Positions 7,578 to 15,512 of a stretch of 42,038 nt of DNA are shown one piece after another. The notes beneath the pieces are model-generated. The model was not told where the DNA came from. It worked only from the letters and a program-made list of their open reading frames with translations, and made no database searches. Source of the DNA: Methylobacterium sp. J-070 (GTDB taxonomy: Bacteria > Pseudomonadota > Alphaproteobacteria > Rhizobiales > Beijerinckiaceae); contig NZ_JAKSXX010000046.1 in the NCBI RefSeq assembly GCF_022829385.1, positions 1-42,038 on the forward strand, in the 5' to 3' direction. How positions within the stretch are numbered: the stretch's first letter is position 1; every line of letters begins with the position of its first letter. The translations under genes and the position numbers were made by a program.

Positions 7578-8288
7578 GTGGATAACCCGTTCGTGCGCAA
7601 GATGGAGCGGCATGTCCGGCTCGGGCCCGAGGACCGCGCGACGCTGGACGGCCTCGCGCGCCAGCACGTCCGCCACGTGGCGGCCCGCCAGGACATCGAG
7701 GGCCAGCACAGCAACCCGTACCACGCGCATCTCATCCTCGACGGCTGGGCCTGCCGGTACAAGCAGCTGCCGGACGGGCGCCGGGCGATCGTCGCGCTGC
7801 TCCTGCCCGGCGACCTGTGCGACCCCTTCGCGTTCCGCCGGGTGCGCATCGACCATGCCATCGGGGCGCTCACCCCGGTCACCGTCGCCCGCATCACGCC
7901 GGATCAGATCGGCGACGCGATCCGCGACCGGCCGATGGTCGAGGAATGCCTGTGGCGGGAGCTGCTCGCCACCACGGCCATCCACCGCGAGTGGATCGCC
8001 AGCGTCGGCCGGCGCTCGGCGATCGAGCGGCTGGCGCATCTGTTCTGCGAGCTGCACCTGCGTCTTTCCCGGGTCGGACTCGCGGACGGCGCCACGGTGC
8101 CGATGCCGGTCACGCAGCCGGACCTCGCCGACGCCCTCGGCCAGACGAGCGTGCACATCAACCGCACCCTCAAGGAACTGCGCACCAGCGGCCTCGTCAC
8201 CCTCCGCGGCCGGCTCCTGACGATCCGCGACCTGGACGGGCTGATGGAGCGGGGGCTGTTCGATCCGACCTACCTGCAGCTCGCCTGA
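7578..8288 (+). CDS. Crp/Fnr-family transcriptional regulator
   Basis: A 236-residue regulator: a cyclic-nucleotide-binding-like beta barrel at about 20-125 (LILDGWACRYKQLPDGRRAI, LLLPGDLCDPF), a dimer helix, and a Crp-type winged helix at about 175-220 (PVTQPDLADALGQTSVHINR, LRTSGLVTLRGRLLTI). There is no N-terminal cysteine cluster, so it is not an oxygen-sensing Fnr of the classical kind, and the ligand is unknown. The start is a GTG at 7578 with a GGAGG site 6 bases upstream. It lies 122 bases before larC on the same strand and may control the lar genes, which is inference; Crp/Fnr regulators are known neighbours of lar operons in lactobacilli (LarR). Confidence 0.85.
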   Translation: MDNPFVRKMERHVRLGPEDRATLDGLARQHVRHVAARQDIEGQHSNPYHAHLILDGWACRYKQLPDGRRAIVALLLPGDLCDPFAFRRVRIDHAIGALTPVTVARITPDQIGDAIRDRPMVEECLWRELLATTAIHREWIASVGRRSAIERLAHLFCELHLRLSRVGLADGATVPMPVTQPDLADALGQTSVHINRTLKELRTSGLVTLRGRLLTIRDLDGLMERGLFDPTYLQLA

Positions 8289-8410
8289 GGGCGGCGGGCG
8301 AAACGCCGCGGCCCGGGTCGCCGCCTGGGGCGCGGCGCGAGCCTTGTCTTGGGGCCGCGCCGGCCGATCTGAGCCGGACCGCCCTTCCGGCACGGGCCGA
8401 CCGAGAAACG

Positions 8411-9724
8411 ATGCATATCCACCTCGACGCCCTCGGCGGCGTGGCCGGCGACATGTTCGCCGCCGCGCTGCTCGATGCCTTCCCCGAGCACCTGGACGGC
8501 CTGCGCGCGAGCGTGCGGGCGGTCGACGCGCGCGTCGCCTGCGCGGCGCAGGCGCACAACGACGGGATCCTGAGCGGCGCGCGCTTCGCCGTGTCGGCGC
8601 CCGGCGCGGAGCCCGGGCCGGCGCCGCACCGGCACCAACACGATCCCCACGCGCCCCACGATCACCACGCGCCCCATGATCACGGGCAGGCCCACGATCA
8701 TGCCCGCCCGCACGATCACCGCACCGGCCACCGGCCCTGGTCGGAGATCCGCGCCGCGCTGGAGGCGGCCGACCTCGCGCCGGCGGTGCGGGCGCACGCG
8801 CTCGCCATCTTCGGCCACCTCGCCGACGCGGAGGCCCGGGTCCACGGCATCCCGGTCGACGCGGTGGCGTTCCACGAGGTCGGGGCCTTCGACTCGATCG
8901 CCGACATCGTGGCCGCCGCCCACCTGATCGCCGCGCTGGAGGTGCGGAGCTGGAGCGTCTCCGCCCTGCCGCTGGGATCCGGCCGGGTGCGGACCCAGCA
9001 CGGCCCCCTCCCCGTCCCGGCCCCCGCCACGACCCTGCTGCTGGAAGGGTTCCCCACCCTCGACGACGGCGTGCCCGGCGAGCGCGTCACCCCCACCGGC
9101 GCGGCGATCCTGCGCCACCTCTGCGGCGACGATCCCGGGCGGACCCGCCCCCGGGGCATCCTCTCGCGCACCGGCATCGGCTTCGGCACGAAGGTGCTGC
9201 CGGGCCTGAGCAACTGCCTGCGCGCCCTCGTGCTGGAGGACGGAGCCGCGGCCCGGCCGGGCCGGCGGGACCTCGCGGTGATCGCCTTCGAGGTCGACGA
9301 CCAGTCCGGCGAGGATCTCGCCATGGGGCTCGACCGGCTGCGCGCCGAGCCCGGGATGCTCGACGTCGTGCAGGCGCCGGTCGTCGGCAAGAAGGGCCGG
9401 ATGATGGCCCACATCCAGGCCCTGGTGCGCCCGGAGAGCCTGGATGCGGCGATCACGGCCTGCTTCCGGGAGACCACCACGATCGGCCTGCGGTACCACC
9501 GGGTGGAGGGCGCGGTGCTCGACCGGGAGTCGCGCACGGTGGAGCACGGCGGCCGGCCGGTCCGGGTGAAGGTCGTGGACCGGCCGGGGGGGCGCAGCGC
9601 CAAGGCCGAGGCCGACGATGCCCGCGACCATGCGGGCCACGCCGTCCGGGCGCAGGTGCGCCGGGAGGCGGAGCGCCTCGCCCTTCAGCAGCGGCCGGAC
9701 CAGCGGCCGGAGGAGGAGCGGTGA
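8411..9724 (+). CDS. larC: Nickel-pincer cofactor biosynthesis protein LarC
   Basis: A 437-residue LarC. This CTP-dependent cyclometallase inserts nickel into the pyridinium bisthiocarboxylate mononucleotide made by LarB and LarE. The start MHIHLDALGGVAGDMFAAAL is the family signature. Further conserved parts are FHEVGAFDSIADIVAAA near 151-167, the GRVRTQHGPLPVPAPAT block, TPTGAAIL and GIGFGTK. Between about residues 73 and 107 lies a histidine-rich loop with 14 histidines in 35 residues (mostly PHDH and APHDH repeats), suited to binding or storing nickel. The last 40 residues are charged and probably disordered. It overlaps larE by four bases (GTGA). Confidence 0.9.
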   Translation: MHIHLDALGGVAGDMFAAALLDAFPEHLDGLRASVRAVDARVACAAQAHNDGILSGARFAVSAPGAEPGPAPHRHQHDPHAPHDHHAPHDHGQAHDHARPHDHRTGHRPWSEIRAALEAADLAPAVRAHALAIFGHLADAEARVHGIPVDAVAFHEVGAFDSIADIVAAAHLIAALEVRSWSVSALPLGSGRVRTQHGPLPVPAPATTLLLEGFPTLDDGVPGERVTPTGAAILRHLCGDDPGRTRPRGILSRTGIGFGTKVLPGLSNCLRALVLEDGAAARPGRRDLAVIAFEVDDQSGEDLAMGLDRLRAEPGMLDVVQAPVVGKKGRMMAHIQALVRPESLDAAITACFRETTTIGLRYHRVEGAVLDRESRTVEHGGRPVRVKVVDRPGGRSAKAEADDARDHAGHAVRAQVRREAERLALQQRPDQRPEEER

Positions 9725-10539
9725 CGCGCCAGATTCTCGAATCCGTCCTGGCGGGGCTCGGCCCCGTCGCGGTGGCGGTGAGCGGCGGGGTCGACAGCCT
9801 CACGCTCGCCACCCTCGCCCACCGGCTGGCGCCGGCCGCGACCCTGGTGGTCCACGCGGTCTCGCCGGCGGTGCCCGCCGAGGCGACCGCGCGGGTCCGC
9901 GCCGAGGGGGCCCGCGAGGGCTGGACCCTGCGGGTGATCGAGGCCGGCGAGTTCGCCGACCCGGCCTACCGGGCGAACCCGGTCAACCGCTGCTTCTTCT
10001 GCAAGACCAACCTGTACGGGGCGGTCCGGCAGGTGACCGACCGCCAGATCCTGTCGGGCGCCAACCGCGACGACCTCGGCGAGTACCGCCCCGGCCTCGA
10101 CGCCGCCCGGGAGCACGGCGTCCGCCACCCCTACGTGGAGGCCGGGTTCGACAAGGCGGCGGTCCGGGCCCTCGCCCGCGACCTCGGCCTCGGCGCCGTG
10201 GCGGAGCTGCCGGCGGCGCCCTGCCTGTCGAGCCGGGTCGAGACCGGTATCGCGATCGAGCCGGAGACCCTGGGTTTCATCCACGCCGTCGAGCGGCTGG
10301 TCGGCGGGGCGCTGGAGACGGGGGGCGCCATGCGGGCCGTCCGCTGCCGGGTGCGCGCCGAGGGCGTGGTGGTGGAGCTCGATCCGGCGAGCCTCGCCGC
10401 CCTCGACCCCGACAGCCGCGCCGCCCTCGGGGCCGGCATCCGGGACCTCGCGCCGCCGCGTCTCGCCGGCGGCGTCCGGTTCGCGCCCTACCGGGTCGGC
10501 AGCGCCTTCCTGGTCGATCGGCGGGGGGACCGGCCGTGA
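9721..10539 (+). CDS. larE: Sacrificial sulfur transferase LarE
   Basis: A 272-residue PP-loop ATPase. SGGVDS at 21-26 is the ATP pyrophosphatase loop. It activates the nicotinic-acid-derived carboxylate by AMP transfer and gives up its own sulfur in forming the thiocarboxylate of the nickel-pincer nucleotide. The family motif RCFFCKTNLYG (C91 and C94) is present, as is C168 in APCLSSR, at the position of the sulfur-donating cysteine of the Lactiplantibacillus enzyme. With three cysteines the protein may instead use a cluster-based catalytic route known for some LarE proteins; this cannot be decided here. It starts at a GTG overlapping the end of larC and overlaps larB by four bases, so translation is probably coupled. 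Confidence 0.9.
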   Translation: MTRQILESVLAGLGPVAVAVSGGVDSLTLATLAHRLAPAATLVVHAVSPAVPAEATARVRAEGAREGWTLRVIEAGEFADPAYRANPVNRCFFCKTNLYGAVRQVTDRQILSGANRDDLGEYRPGLDAAREHGVRHPYVEAGFDKAAVRALARDLGLGAVAELPAAPCLSSRVETGIAIEPETLGFIHAVERLVGGALETGGAMRAVRCRVRAEGVVVELDPASLAALDPDSRAALGAGIRDLAPPRLAGGVRFAPYRVGSAFLVDRRGDRP

Positions 10540-11216
10540 GCGTCGCGGACGAGTTCACCCTGGACTTCGCCCGGCCCGAGCGGATCGGGCTGGAGGAGGC
10601 GATCTTCTGCGCCGGCAAGTCGCCCGAGCAGATCGACGCGATCCTGGAGGCCGCGCAGGCCCGGGGCGCCTCGCTCCTCCTCACCCGCCTGGATCCGGAG
10701 AAGCGCGACCGGCTCCGCGAGGCCGCGCGGCTCGACTATTGCCCGGTCTCGCGCACGGCGGTGTTCGGCGCGGCGCCCCGGATCGCGGGTCCGGCCCGGG
10801 TCGCCGTGGTGGCGGCCGGCACCTCGGACGTCCCCGTCGCCCGCGAGGCCCTGCGGACGCTCGCCTATGCCGGCCGGGCCGCGACGCTGTTCGCCGATGT
10901 CGGCGTCGCCGGCCTGTGGCGGCTGACCACGCGGCTCGACGAGATCCGGGCCCATCCGGTGGTGATCGTCGCCGCCGGCATGGACGCGGCGCTGCCGAGC
11001 GTGGTGGGCGGCCTCGTGGCCGGCGCGGTGATCGCGGTGCCGACCTCGGTGGGCTACGGCGTCGCCGCGGGCGGGCGTGCGGCCCTCGACGCCGTGCTGG
11101 CGAGCTGCGCGCCGGGCATCGCGGTGGTCAACATCGACAACGGCTACGGCGCCGCCTGCGCCGCCCTGCGCCTGCTCCACGCGGCAGGACGCCTCGCCGA
11201 GGCGCGCGAACGATGA
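10536..11216 (+). CDS. larB: Nickel-pincer cofactor biosynthesis protein LarB
   Basis: A 226-residue LarB, the pyridinium-3,5-biscarboxylate mononucleotide synthase that carboxylates and hydrolyses nicotinic acid adenine dinucleotide in the first step of the pathway. It resembles AIR carboxylase in its second half: VAVVAAGTSDVPVAREA, VIVAAGMDAALPSVVGGLV and AVPTSVGYG are the conserved stretches. The N-terminal part has RIGLEEAIFCAGKSPEQ, which is typical of LarB. The GTG start at 10536 sits in a GTGA overlap with the larE stop. The order is larC-larE-larB with no gaps. The enzyme that uses the cofactor, LarA or a relative, is not in the window. Confidence 0.9.
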   Translation: MSVADEFTLDFARPERIGLEEAIFCAGKSPEQIDAILEAAQARGASLLLTRLDPEKRDRLREAARLDYCPVSRTAVFGAAPRIAGPARVAVVAAGTSDVPVAREALRTLAYAGRAATLFADVGVAGLWRLTTRLDEIRAHPVVIVAAGMDAALPSVVGGLVAGAVIAVPTSVGYGVAAGGRAALDAVLASCAPGIAVVNIDNGYGAACAALRLLHAAGRLAEARER

Positions 11217-11265
11217 GCCGGCGCCAACCGTTACCCACCCCGACCTTCTCGAACGGAGTCAGCCG

Positions 11266-12402
11266 ATGGAACGCCGCAGCTTCCTTCAGGGGGCCGCGCT
11301 CGGCGCAGGCCTTGCGGGATCGAGCCTCGCGGGTGCCGGCAGCGCGGGTGCGGCCGTGAACGCCCCCGCCAACGCCAGCCCCCTGCCGAACACCCGCCCG
11401 CAGGACCCGGCCGACCTGCCCCTCGTCACCGACCCCGGCGAGCGCCGGGGCGAGATGCTCTACCGCTCGTTCGGGCGAACGTCCGAAAAAATCTCGGCCA
11501 TCGGCATGGGCGGCTTCCACCTCGGCAAGAGCGCGGTGACGGACGACGAGGCGACCCGGCTGATCCACGAAGGCGTCGACCGCGGCATCACCTTCCTGGA
11601 CAATTGCTGGGACTACAACGACGGCCGCTCGGAGCTGCGCATGGGCGCGGCGCTGGCGCAGGGCGGCTACCGCGACAAGGTCTTCCTGATGTCCAAGATG
11701 GACGGGCGGACCAAGGAGGAGGCGCTCAAGCAGATCGACCAGTCGCTGCTGCGCCTGCGCACAGACCGGATCGACCTCGTCCAGCACCACGAGATCCTGC
11801 GCTTCGACGACCCGGACCGGGTCTTCGCCGAGGGCGGGGCGATGGAGGGCTTCCTGGAGGCCAAGAAGGCCGGCAAGCTGCGCTATATCGGCTTCACCGG
11901 CCACAAGGACCCGCGCATCCACCTGCAGATGCTGGCGGTGGCGCAGGAGCGGGGCTTCCACTTCGATTCCTGCCAGATGCCGCTCAACGTGATGGACGCG
12001 CATTTCCGCTCGTTCGGCCATCTGGTGCTGCCGCACCTCGTGGCCGAGGGCATCGCGCCGCTCGCCATGAAGACCTTCGGCGACGGGGTGATCCTGAAGG
12101 CGGACGCCCCGATCCAGCCGATCGAGTACCTGCACTTCTCGCTGAACCTGCCGGTCTCGGTGGTGATCACCGGCATCCAGAACCAGCGCGACCTCGACCA
12201 GGCCTTCGAGGCGGTGAAGACCTTCAAGCCCATGGACAAGGCCGCCGTGGCCGAGCTGCTGGCGCGGTCCAGGCCCTACGCGCTGGAGGGCAAGTACGAG
12301 CTGTTCAAGACGAGCGCCACCTTCGACGGCACCGCCAAGAACGCCGCGTGGCTGGGCGAGGACGTGCAGGGGGTCAAGACCCTCGCGCCGACGATGGAGT
12401 AA
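11266..12402 (+). CDS. Tat-exported aldo/keto reductase
   Basis: A 378-residue protein with a twin-arginine signal (RRSFLQGAALGAG at 3-15) and a hydrophobic stretch ending in alanines near residue 30, so it should be folded with its cofactor and exported to the periplasm. The mature part is an aldo/keto reductase barrel: catalytic tetrad D112, Y117 (LDNCWDYNDG), K144 (MSKMDG) and H174 or H175 (LVQHHE). The late NADPH-binding region is less typical, as in other exported members. The gene begins 49 bases after larB with a GGAG site before the ATG, so it is probably in the lar transcript. The substrate is unknown; whether it relates to the nickel cofactor is open. Confidence 0.85.
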   Translation: MERRSFLQGAALGAGLAGSSLAGAGSAGAAVNAPANASPLPNTRPQDPADLPLVTDPGERRGEMLYRSFGRTSEKISAIGMGGFHLGKSAVTDDEATRLIHEGVDRGITFLDNCWDYNDGRSELRMGAALAQGGYRDKVFLMSKMDGRTKEEALKQIDQSLLRLRTDRIDLVQHHEILRFDDPDRVFAEGGAMEGFLEAKKAGKLRYIGFTGHKDPRIHLQMLAVAQERGFHFDSCQMPLNVMDAHFRSFGHLVLPHLVAEGIAPLAMKTFGDGVILKADAPIQPIEYLHFSLNLPVSVVITGIQNQRDLDQAFEAVKTFKPMDKAAVAELLARSRPYALEGKYELFKTSATFDGTAKNAAWLGEDVQGVKTLAPTME

Positions 12403-12422
12403 GGGCGGGGCGGGTGCGGCTT

Positions 12423-12448
12423 TCCCTCCCCCGCGGAGGGGGGAGGGA
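12423..12448. terminator. Strong hairpin between convergent genes
   Basis: TCCCTCCCCC (12423-12432) pairs perfectly with GGGGGAGGGA (12439-12448) around a 6-base loop, in the 59-base gap between the aldo/keto reductase and the convergent molybdenum hydroxylase. It could stop transcription from both directions. No good T-run follows on either strand. Confidence 0.5.
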
Positions 12449-12461
12449 GAGACGGCGCCCT

Positions 12462-14753
12462 CTACGCCACGTCCTCCAGCCGGATCGGCAGGCTCCGGAT
12501 CCTACGCCCCGTGGCGTGGTGGACGGCGTTGGCGATGGCCGCGTTCACCCCGATGATCCCGAGCTCGCCCAGGCCCTTGAGGCCCAGCGCGTCCACTTGG
12601 TCGTCGGGGTCGTCCACCAGCAGCGCCTCCACCTCCGGCGCGTCGGCCGCGGTGGGCACGAGGTACTCGGCGAGGTCCGGGTTGCGGTAGGCGGCGCCGT
12701 CGACCACCGTCTCCTCCAGAAGCGCCGAGCCGAGGCCCCAGATCATCCCCCCCGTGAGCTGGCTCCGCGCGGTCAGCGGGTTGAGGATCCGCCCCGCCGC
12801 GAAGGCGCCGGTGAGCCGGGCCACCCGGATCTCCCCGGTCTCGGCATGGACGTGAACTTCCGCGAACTGCGCGCCGAAGCCCCAGGACAAGGCCCGGCCG
12901 CCCCCGCCGAAGGCCAGCCCGATATGGCCCCGCCGCAGGCCGGCCAGGGCCGTCTCCCGGTCGCCGCCCACGGGGACGAACTCGGCCAGCGTCTCGACGC
13001 CCGCTGGGCCGACCGCCTCGGCGAGGGCGATCCTGGTCCCGTCCGGGGCCGCGAGCCGTCCGCCTGCGAGGCGCAGGGTGCCCGGATCCCGTCCGGCGAG
13101 GCGGCCGCCCGGCCCGGTCGCGGCCCGCGCCAGCGCATCGCGGATCTGTCCGCAGCCCAGCGCCAGGGCGCTCATCAGGCTGGTGGTCGTGCTCGATCCG
13201 CCGGAGATGCCGGCCGCCGGCAGGGCGGTGTCGCCGAGCCGGACCGTCACCCGCTCCACCGGCACCCCGAGCCCGTCGGCCGTGCCGAGCGCCAGAAGCG
13301 TCGTGATGCCGTTGCCGATCTCGTGGTGCGCGCAGGACACCTCCGCGGCGCCGTCCGGGCCGAGCCGGACCCGCATCGTCGCGGCGGCGATCTTGGCCGG
13401 CCGCACCGAGGTCGCGCAGCCCAGGCCCACCCGCCAGGGTCCGTCACGCACTGTTGCGTCGCGCATCGAACCCGGGCGCGGCACCCGGCGCGACCAGCCG
13501 AAGGCCCGCGCCCCCGCGTCGAAGCAGGCCATCAGCGGCCGGGTCGAGAACGGTTTTCCCGAGACCGGATCGACCGCCGTGTCGTTGAGCCGGCGCAGGG
13601 CGATCGGGTCCATGGTCAGCGCGACGGCCATCTCGTCGACGGCGCTCTCCAGGGCGAACAGGAACGGCACCTCCGGGGGCGCCCGCATCGGCCCCGGCGT
13701 GTTGCGGTCGACGCGCACGGCCCGCTCCTCGGTCCGGATGTTCGGGCAGGCATAGAGGCTCGCCGAGACCTCGGCGCCCTCCATGACGAAGGGGTCGAAC
13801 CGCGACGTCACGGTCTCGGCCTCGTGCACCAGGGCGGTGAACCGGCCCGTCCGGTCGGCGCCGAGCCGGAGGCGGTGGCGCGATTCCGGCCGGTAATTGG
13901 CGATGGTGAAGCCCTGCCGCCGGCTCGGCACCAGGGAGACCGGCCGGCCGAGGCGCTTGGCCGCCAGGGCGACCAGCGCCGTGTGCTGCGACAGCGCGAA
14001 TTTCGAGCCGAAATGGCCGCCGATCAGGCCGGCCACCACCCGCACCCTGTCGGGATCCAGGCCGAGCTGGGCCGCGAGGCCGTGCTGCACGGCGCCGACG
14101 TAGCGGGTCGGCTCGTGCACGGTGAGCCTGTCGCCGTCCCAGGCCGCCCGGGTGGTGAACAGCTCGATCGGGTTGTGGTGCTGGACCGGGGTCTCGTACT
14201 GCGCGTCGACCCGCACGGCAGCCTCCCGCAGCCCGGCCTCGGCGTCGCCCCGGGCGATGTCCTCGTGCTGGGGCTTGAGAACGGCGAGCCCCACGGTCTC
14301 GGCGCCCGGGGCGTCGAAGCCCCCGGCGGCGGGCTCGGACGCGTAGGAGACCCGGACCGCGCCGGCCGCGGCCTCGGCGGCCTCCCGGGTCTCGGCCACC
14401 ACCAGCGCGACGATCTGGCCGGCATACGCGACCGCGTCGGAATCGAGCGGCCGGTGCGCGCTGTTGGCGTAGCCGCCGGCCATCAGGTGCTTCACCGGCG
14501 CCACCGCCCCCGCGAAGTCGCGGTGGGTGAAGATCCCCAGAAGGCCTGGCACCCGCCCGGCGGCGGCGAGGTCGAACCCGGTGATCCGGCCGCGGGCGAT
14601 GGCGCTGGTCACCAGGGCGGCATGGGCCGTGTCCCTGTCGGGACCGGTCAGGTCGGAGCTGTAGAGGGCCCGGCCGGTGACCTTGTCGGGGCCCTCGACC
14701 CGGGTGTGGGGCCGGCCGAGACGGCCGTCGGTGTCCTGTGCGCCCGCGTCCAT
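12462..14753 (-). CDS. Molybdenum hydroxylase large subunit (xanthine dehydrogenase family, PaoC/YagR-like)
   Basis: A 763-residue molybdopterin-binding subunit. It opens with GRPHTRVEGPDKVTGRALYS, the usual start of the family; conserved parts include GGHFGSK, PGPMRAPPEVPFLFALES, SCAHHEIGNGITT and the catalytic glutamate E730 in KGLGELGIIG. These enzymes hydroxylate aldehydes or heterocycles at a MoCo site. The start at 14753 is fixed by GGGGAGG just upstream; the reading frame is open further upstream without family sequence. There is no Tat signal. The usual partners, a 2Fe-2S subunit and an FAD subunit, are absent on both sides, so it stands as an orphan unless these lie elsewhere. Substrate unknown. 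Confidence 0.9.
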   Translation of the reverse strand: MDAGAQDTDGRLGRPHTRVEGPDKVTGRALYSSDLTGPDRDTAHAALVTSAIARGRITGFDLAAAGRVPGLLGIFTHRDFAGAVAPVKHLMAGGYANSAHRPLDSDAVAYAGQIVALVVAETREAAEAAAGAVRVSYASEPAAGGFDAPGAETVGLAVLKPQHEDIARGDAEAGLREAAVRVDAQYETPVQHHNPIELFTTRAAWDGDRLTVHEPTRYVGAVQHGLAAQLGLDPDRVRVVAGLIGGHFGSKFALSQHTALVALAAKRLGRPVSLVPSRRQGFTIANYRPESRHRLRLGADRTGRFTALVHEAETVTSRFDPFVMEGAEVSASLYACPNIRTEERAVRVDRNTPGPMRAPPEVPFLFALESAVDEMAVALTMDPIALRRLNDTAVDPVSGKPFSTRPLMACFDAGARAFGWSRRVPRPGSMRDATVRDGPWRVGLGCATSVRPAKIAAATMRVRLGPDGAAEVSCAHHEIGNGITTLLALGTADGLGVPVERVTVRLGDTALPAAGISGGSSTTTSLMSALALGCGQIRDALARAATGPGGRLAGRDPGTLRLAGGRLAAPDGTRIALAEAVGPAGVETLAEFVPVGGDRETALAGLRRGHIGLAFGGGGRALSWGFGAQFAEVHVHAETGEIRVARLTGAFAAGRILNPLTARSQLTGGMIWGLGSALLEETVVDGAAYRNPDLAEYLVPTAADAPEVEALLVDDPDDQVDALGLKGLGELGIIGVNAAIANAVHHATGRRIRSLPIRLEDVA

Positions 14754-14866
14754 GCCGCCCTCCCCGTCCGCGGCCGTCCGGGCCGCCTCGCACGGAGGGA
14801 ATTGCCGAGGGGACGGTTCGGCTCCCCGGATGGGCGATGGGGCGACAGGATGCAGCGGGGGCTGCC

Positions 14867-15151
14867 CTACCCGTCGTGCCGGCCCGTCTTCACGGCCTCG
14901 GCCAGGATCGCGTTCACCCGGGTCTGCCAACCCCGGCCCGTCGCCTTGAAGGCGTCCACCGTGGCGGAATCGAGCCGGATCGTCACCGGCACCTTCGGGC
15001 TGGGGGCGGCGGGGCGTCCCGCCCTGCGGACGGAGGAGACGGCGGCGAATTCCTCCGCGGTCAGGACGGCACGCGCCGGGCGCATCTCCCGCAACTCGGC
15101 CTCCGTGAGGACGGGGGCGTCCGGATCGGTCACGGGCGGCTTGCGAGCCAT
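14867..15151 (-). CDS. brnA: BrnA-family antitoxin
   Basis: A 94-residue protein with the BrnA pattern: a charged N-terminus, then VLTEAELREMRPARAVLTA, and a C-terminal ribbon-helix-helix segment VPVTIRLDSATVDAFKATGR, GWQTRVNAILAEAV. BrnA binds and neutralises the ribonuclease toxin BrnT and represses its own operon through the ribbon-helix-helix. The frame is intact. Its ATG lies inside the end of the brnT frame (overlap of about 22 bases), as is normal for brnTA. The partner toxin is broken (next entry), so this antitoxin is an orphan here. Confidence 0.85.
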   Translation of the reverse strand: MARKPPVTDPDAPVLTEAELREMRPARAVLTAEEFAAVSSVRRAGRPAAPSPKVPVTIRLDSATVDAFKATGRGWQTRVNAILAEAVKTGRHDG

Positions 15152-15403
15152 AGCGCGCGTTCCTTGCGGTGAGCGGGGCGGAGGGAGATCCCGCGGAAGC
15201 CGTCCGCGGTCGGCGTAAAGACCAGCATGGCGGTGCGGTGGCCGATCAGGCCGATCGCCTGGAAGCGGCGCTCCGGCTAGGGAAATCGGCTGTCCTGTCG
15301 GACCAGGGCCGTGTCGAAATCGAACCCCCTCGGCCATCTCGAAGGGCATGCCGCGCGCTGCGGCGTTCCTGCGGCTCTTCGCCGGGTCGAAGGTGATCGG
15401 CAC
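15130..15403 (-). pseudogene. brnT: brnT toxin gene, inactivated by a frameshift and a stop codon
   Basis: Reading from a GTG at 15403, the frame gives PITFDPAKSRRNAAARGMPF, the normal BrnT start. After GAG it enters a run of five Gs; removing one G restores FDFDTALVRQDSRFP, the normal continuation. An in-frame TAG then replaces what is probably a tyrosine codon, after which ERRFQAIGLIGHRTAM, VFTPTADGFRGISL and RPAHRKERALW complete the family pattern. So there are two independent lesions: a one-base insertion and a nonsense change. The total, 274 bases, is one more than a multiple of three, as expected. The RNase toxin should not be made at full length. Sequencing error in the G-run cannot be excluded for the first lesion but does not explain the second. 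Confidence 0.85.
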
Positions 15404-15438
15404 GGAAGCCTTGTAGGCGCTCTCCGGGCGACCCGCAA

Positions 15439-15465
15439 TAAATGTACGTACGAAAATACGAGGCT
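15439..15465 (-). promoter_or_regulatory. Candidate brnTA promoter/operator
   Basis: A short AT-rich stretch 40-60 bases before the brnT GTG contains GTACGTAC, a perfect 8-base palindrome, and a nearby repeat of TACG (ATGTACGTACGAAAATACG). BrnA proteins repress their own promoters by binding short dyads. Assignment is by position and symmetry only. Confidence 0.35.
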
Positions 15466-15512
15466 TCGCACGGCCGGCCGCGACGGCGTCCACCGTCGCG
15501 GCCGGGATCGGC

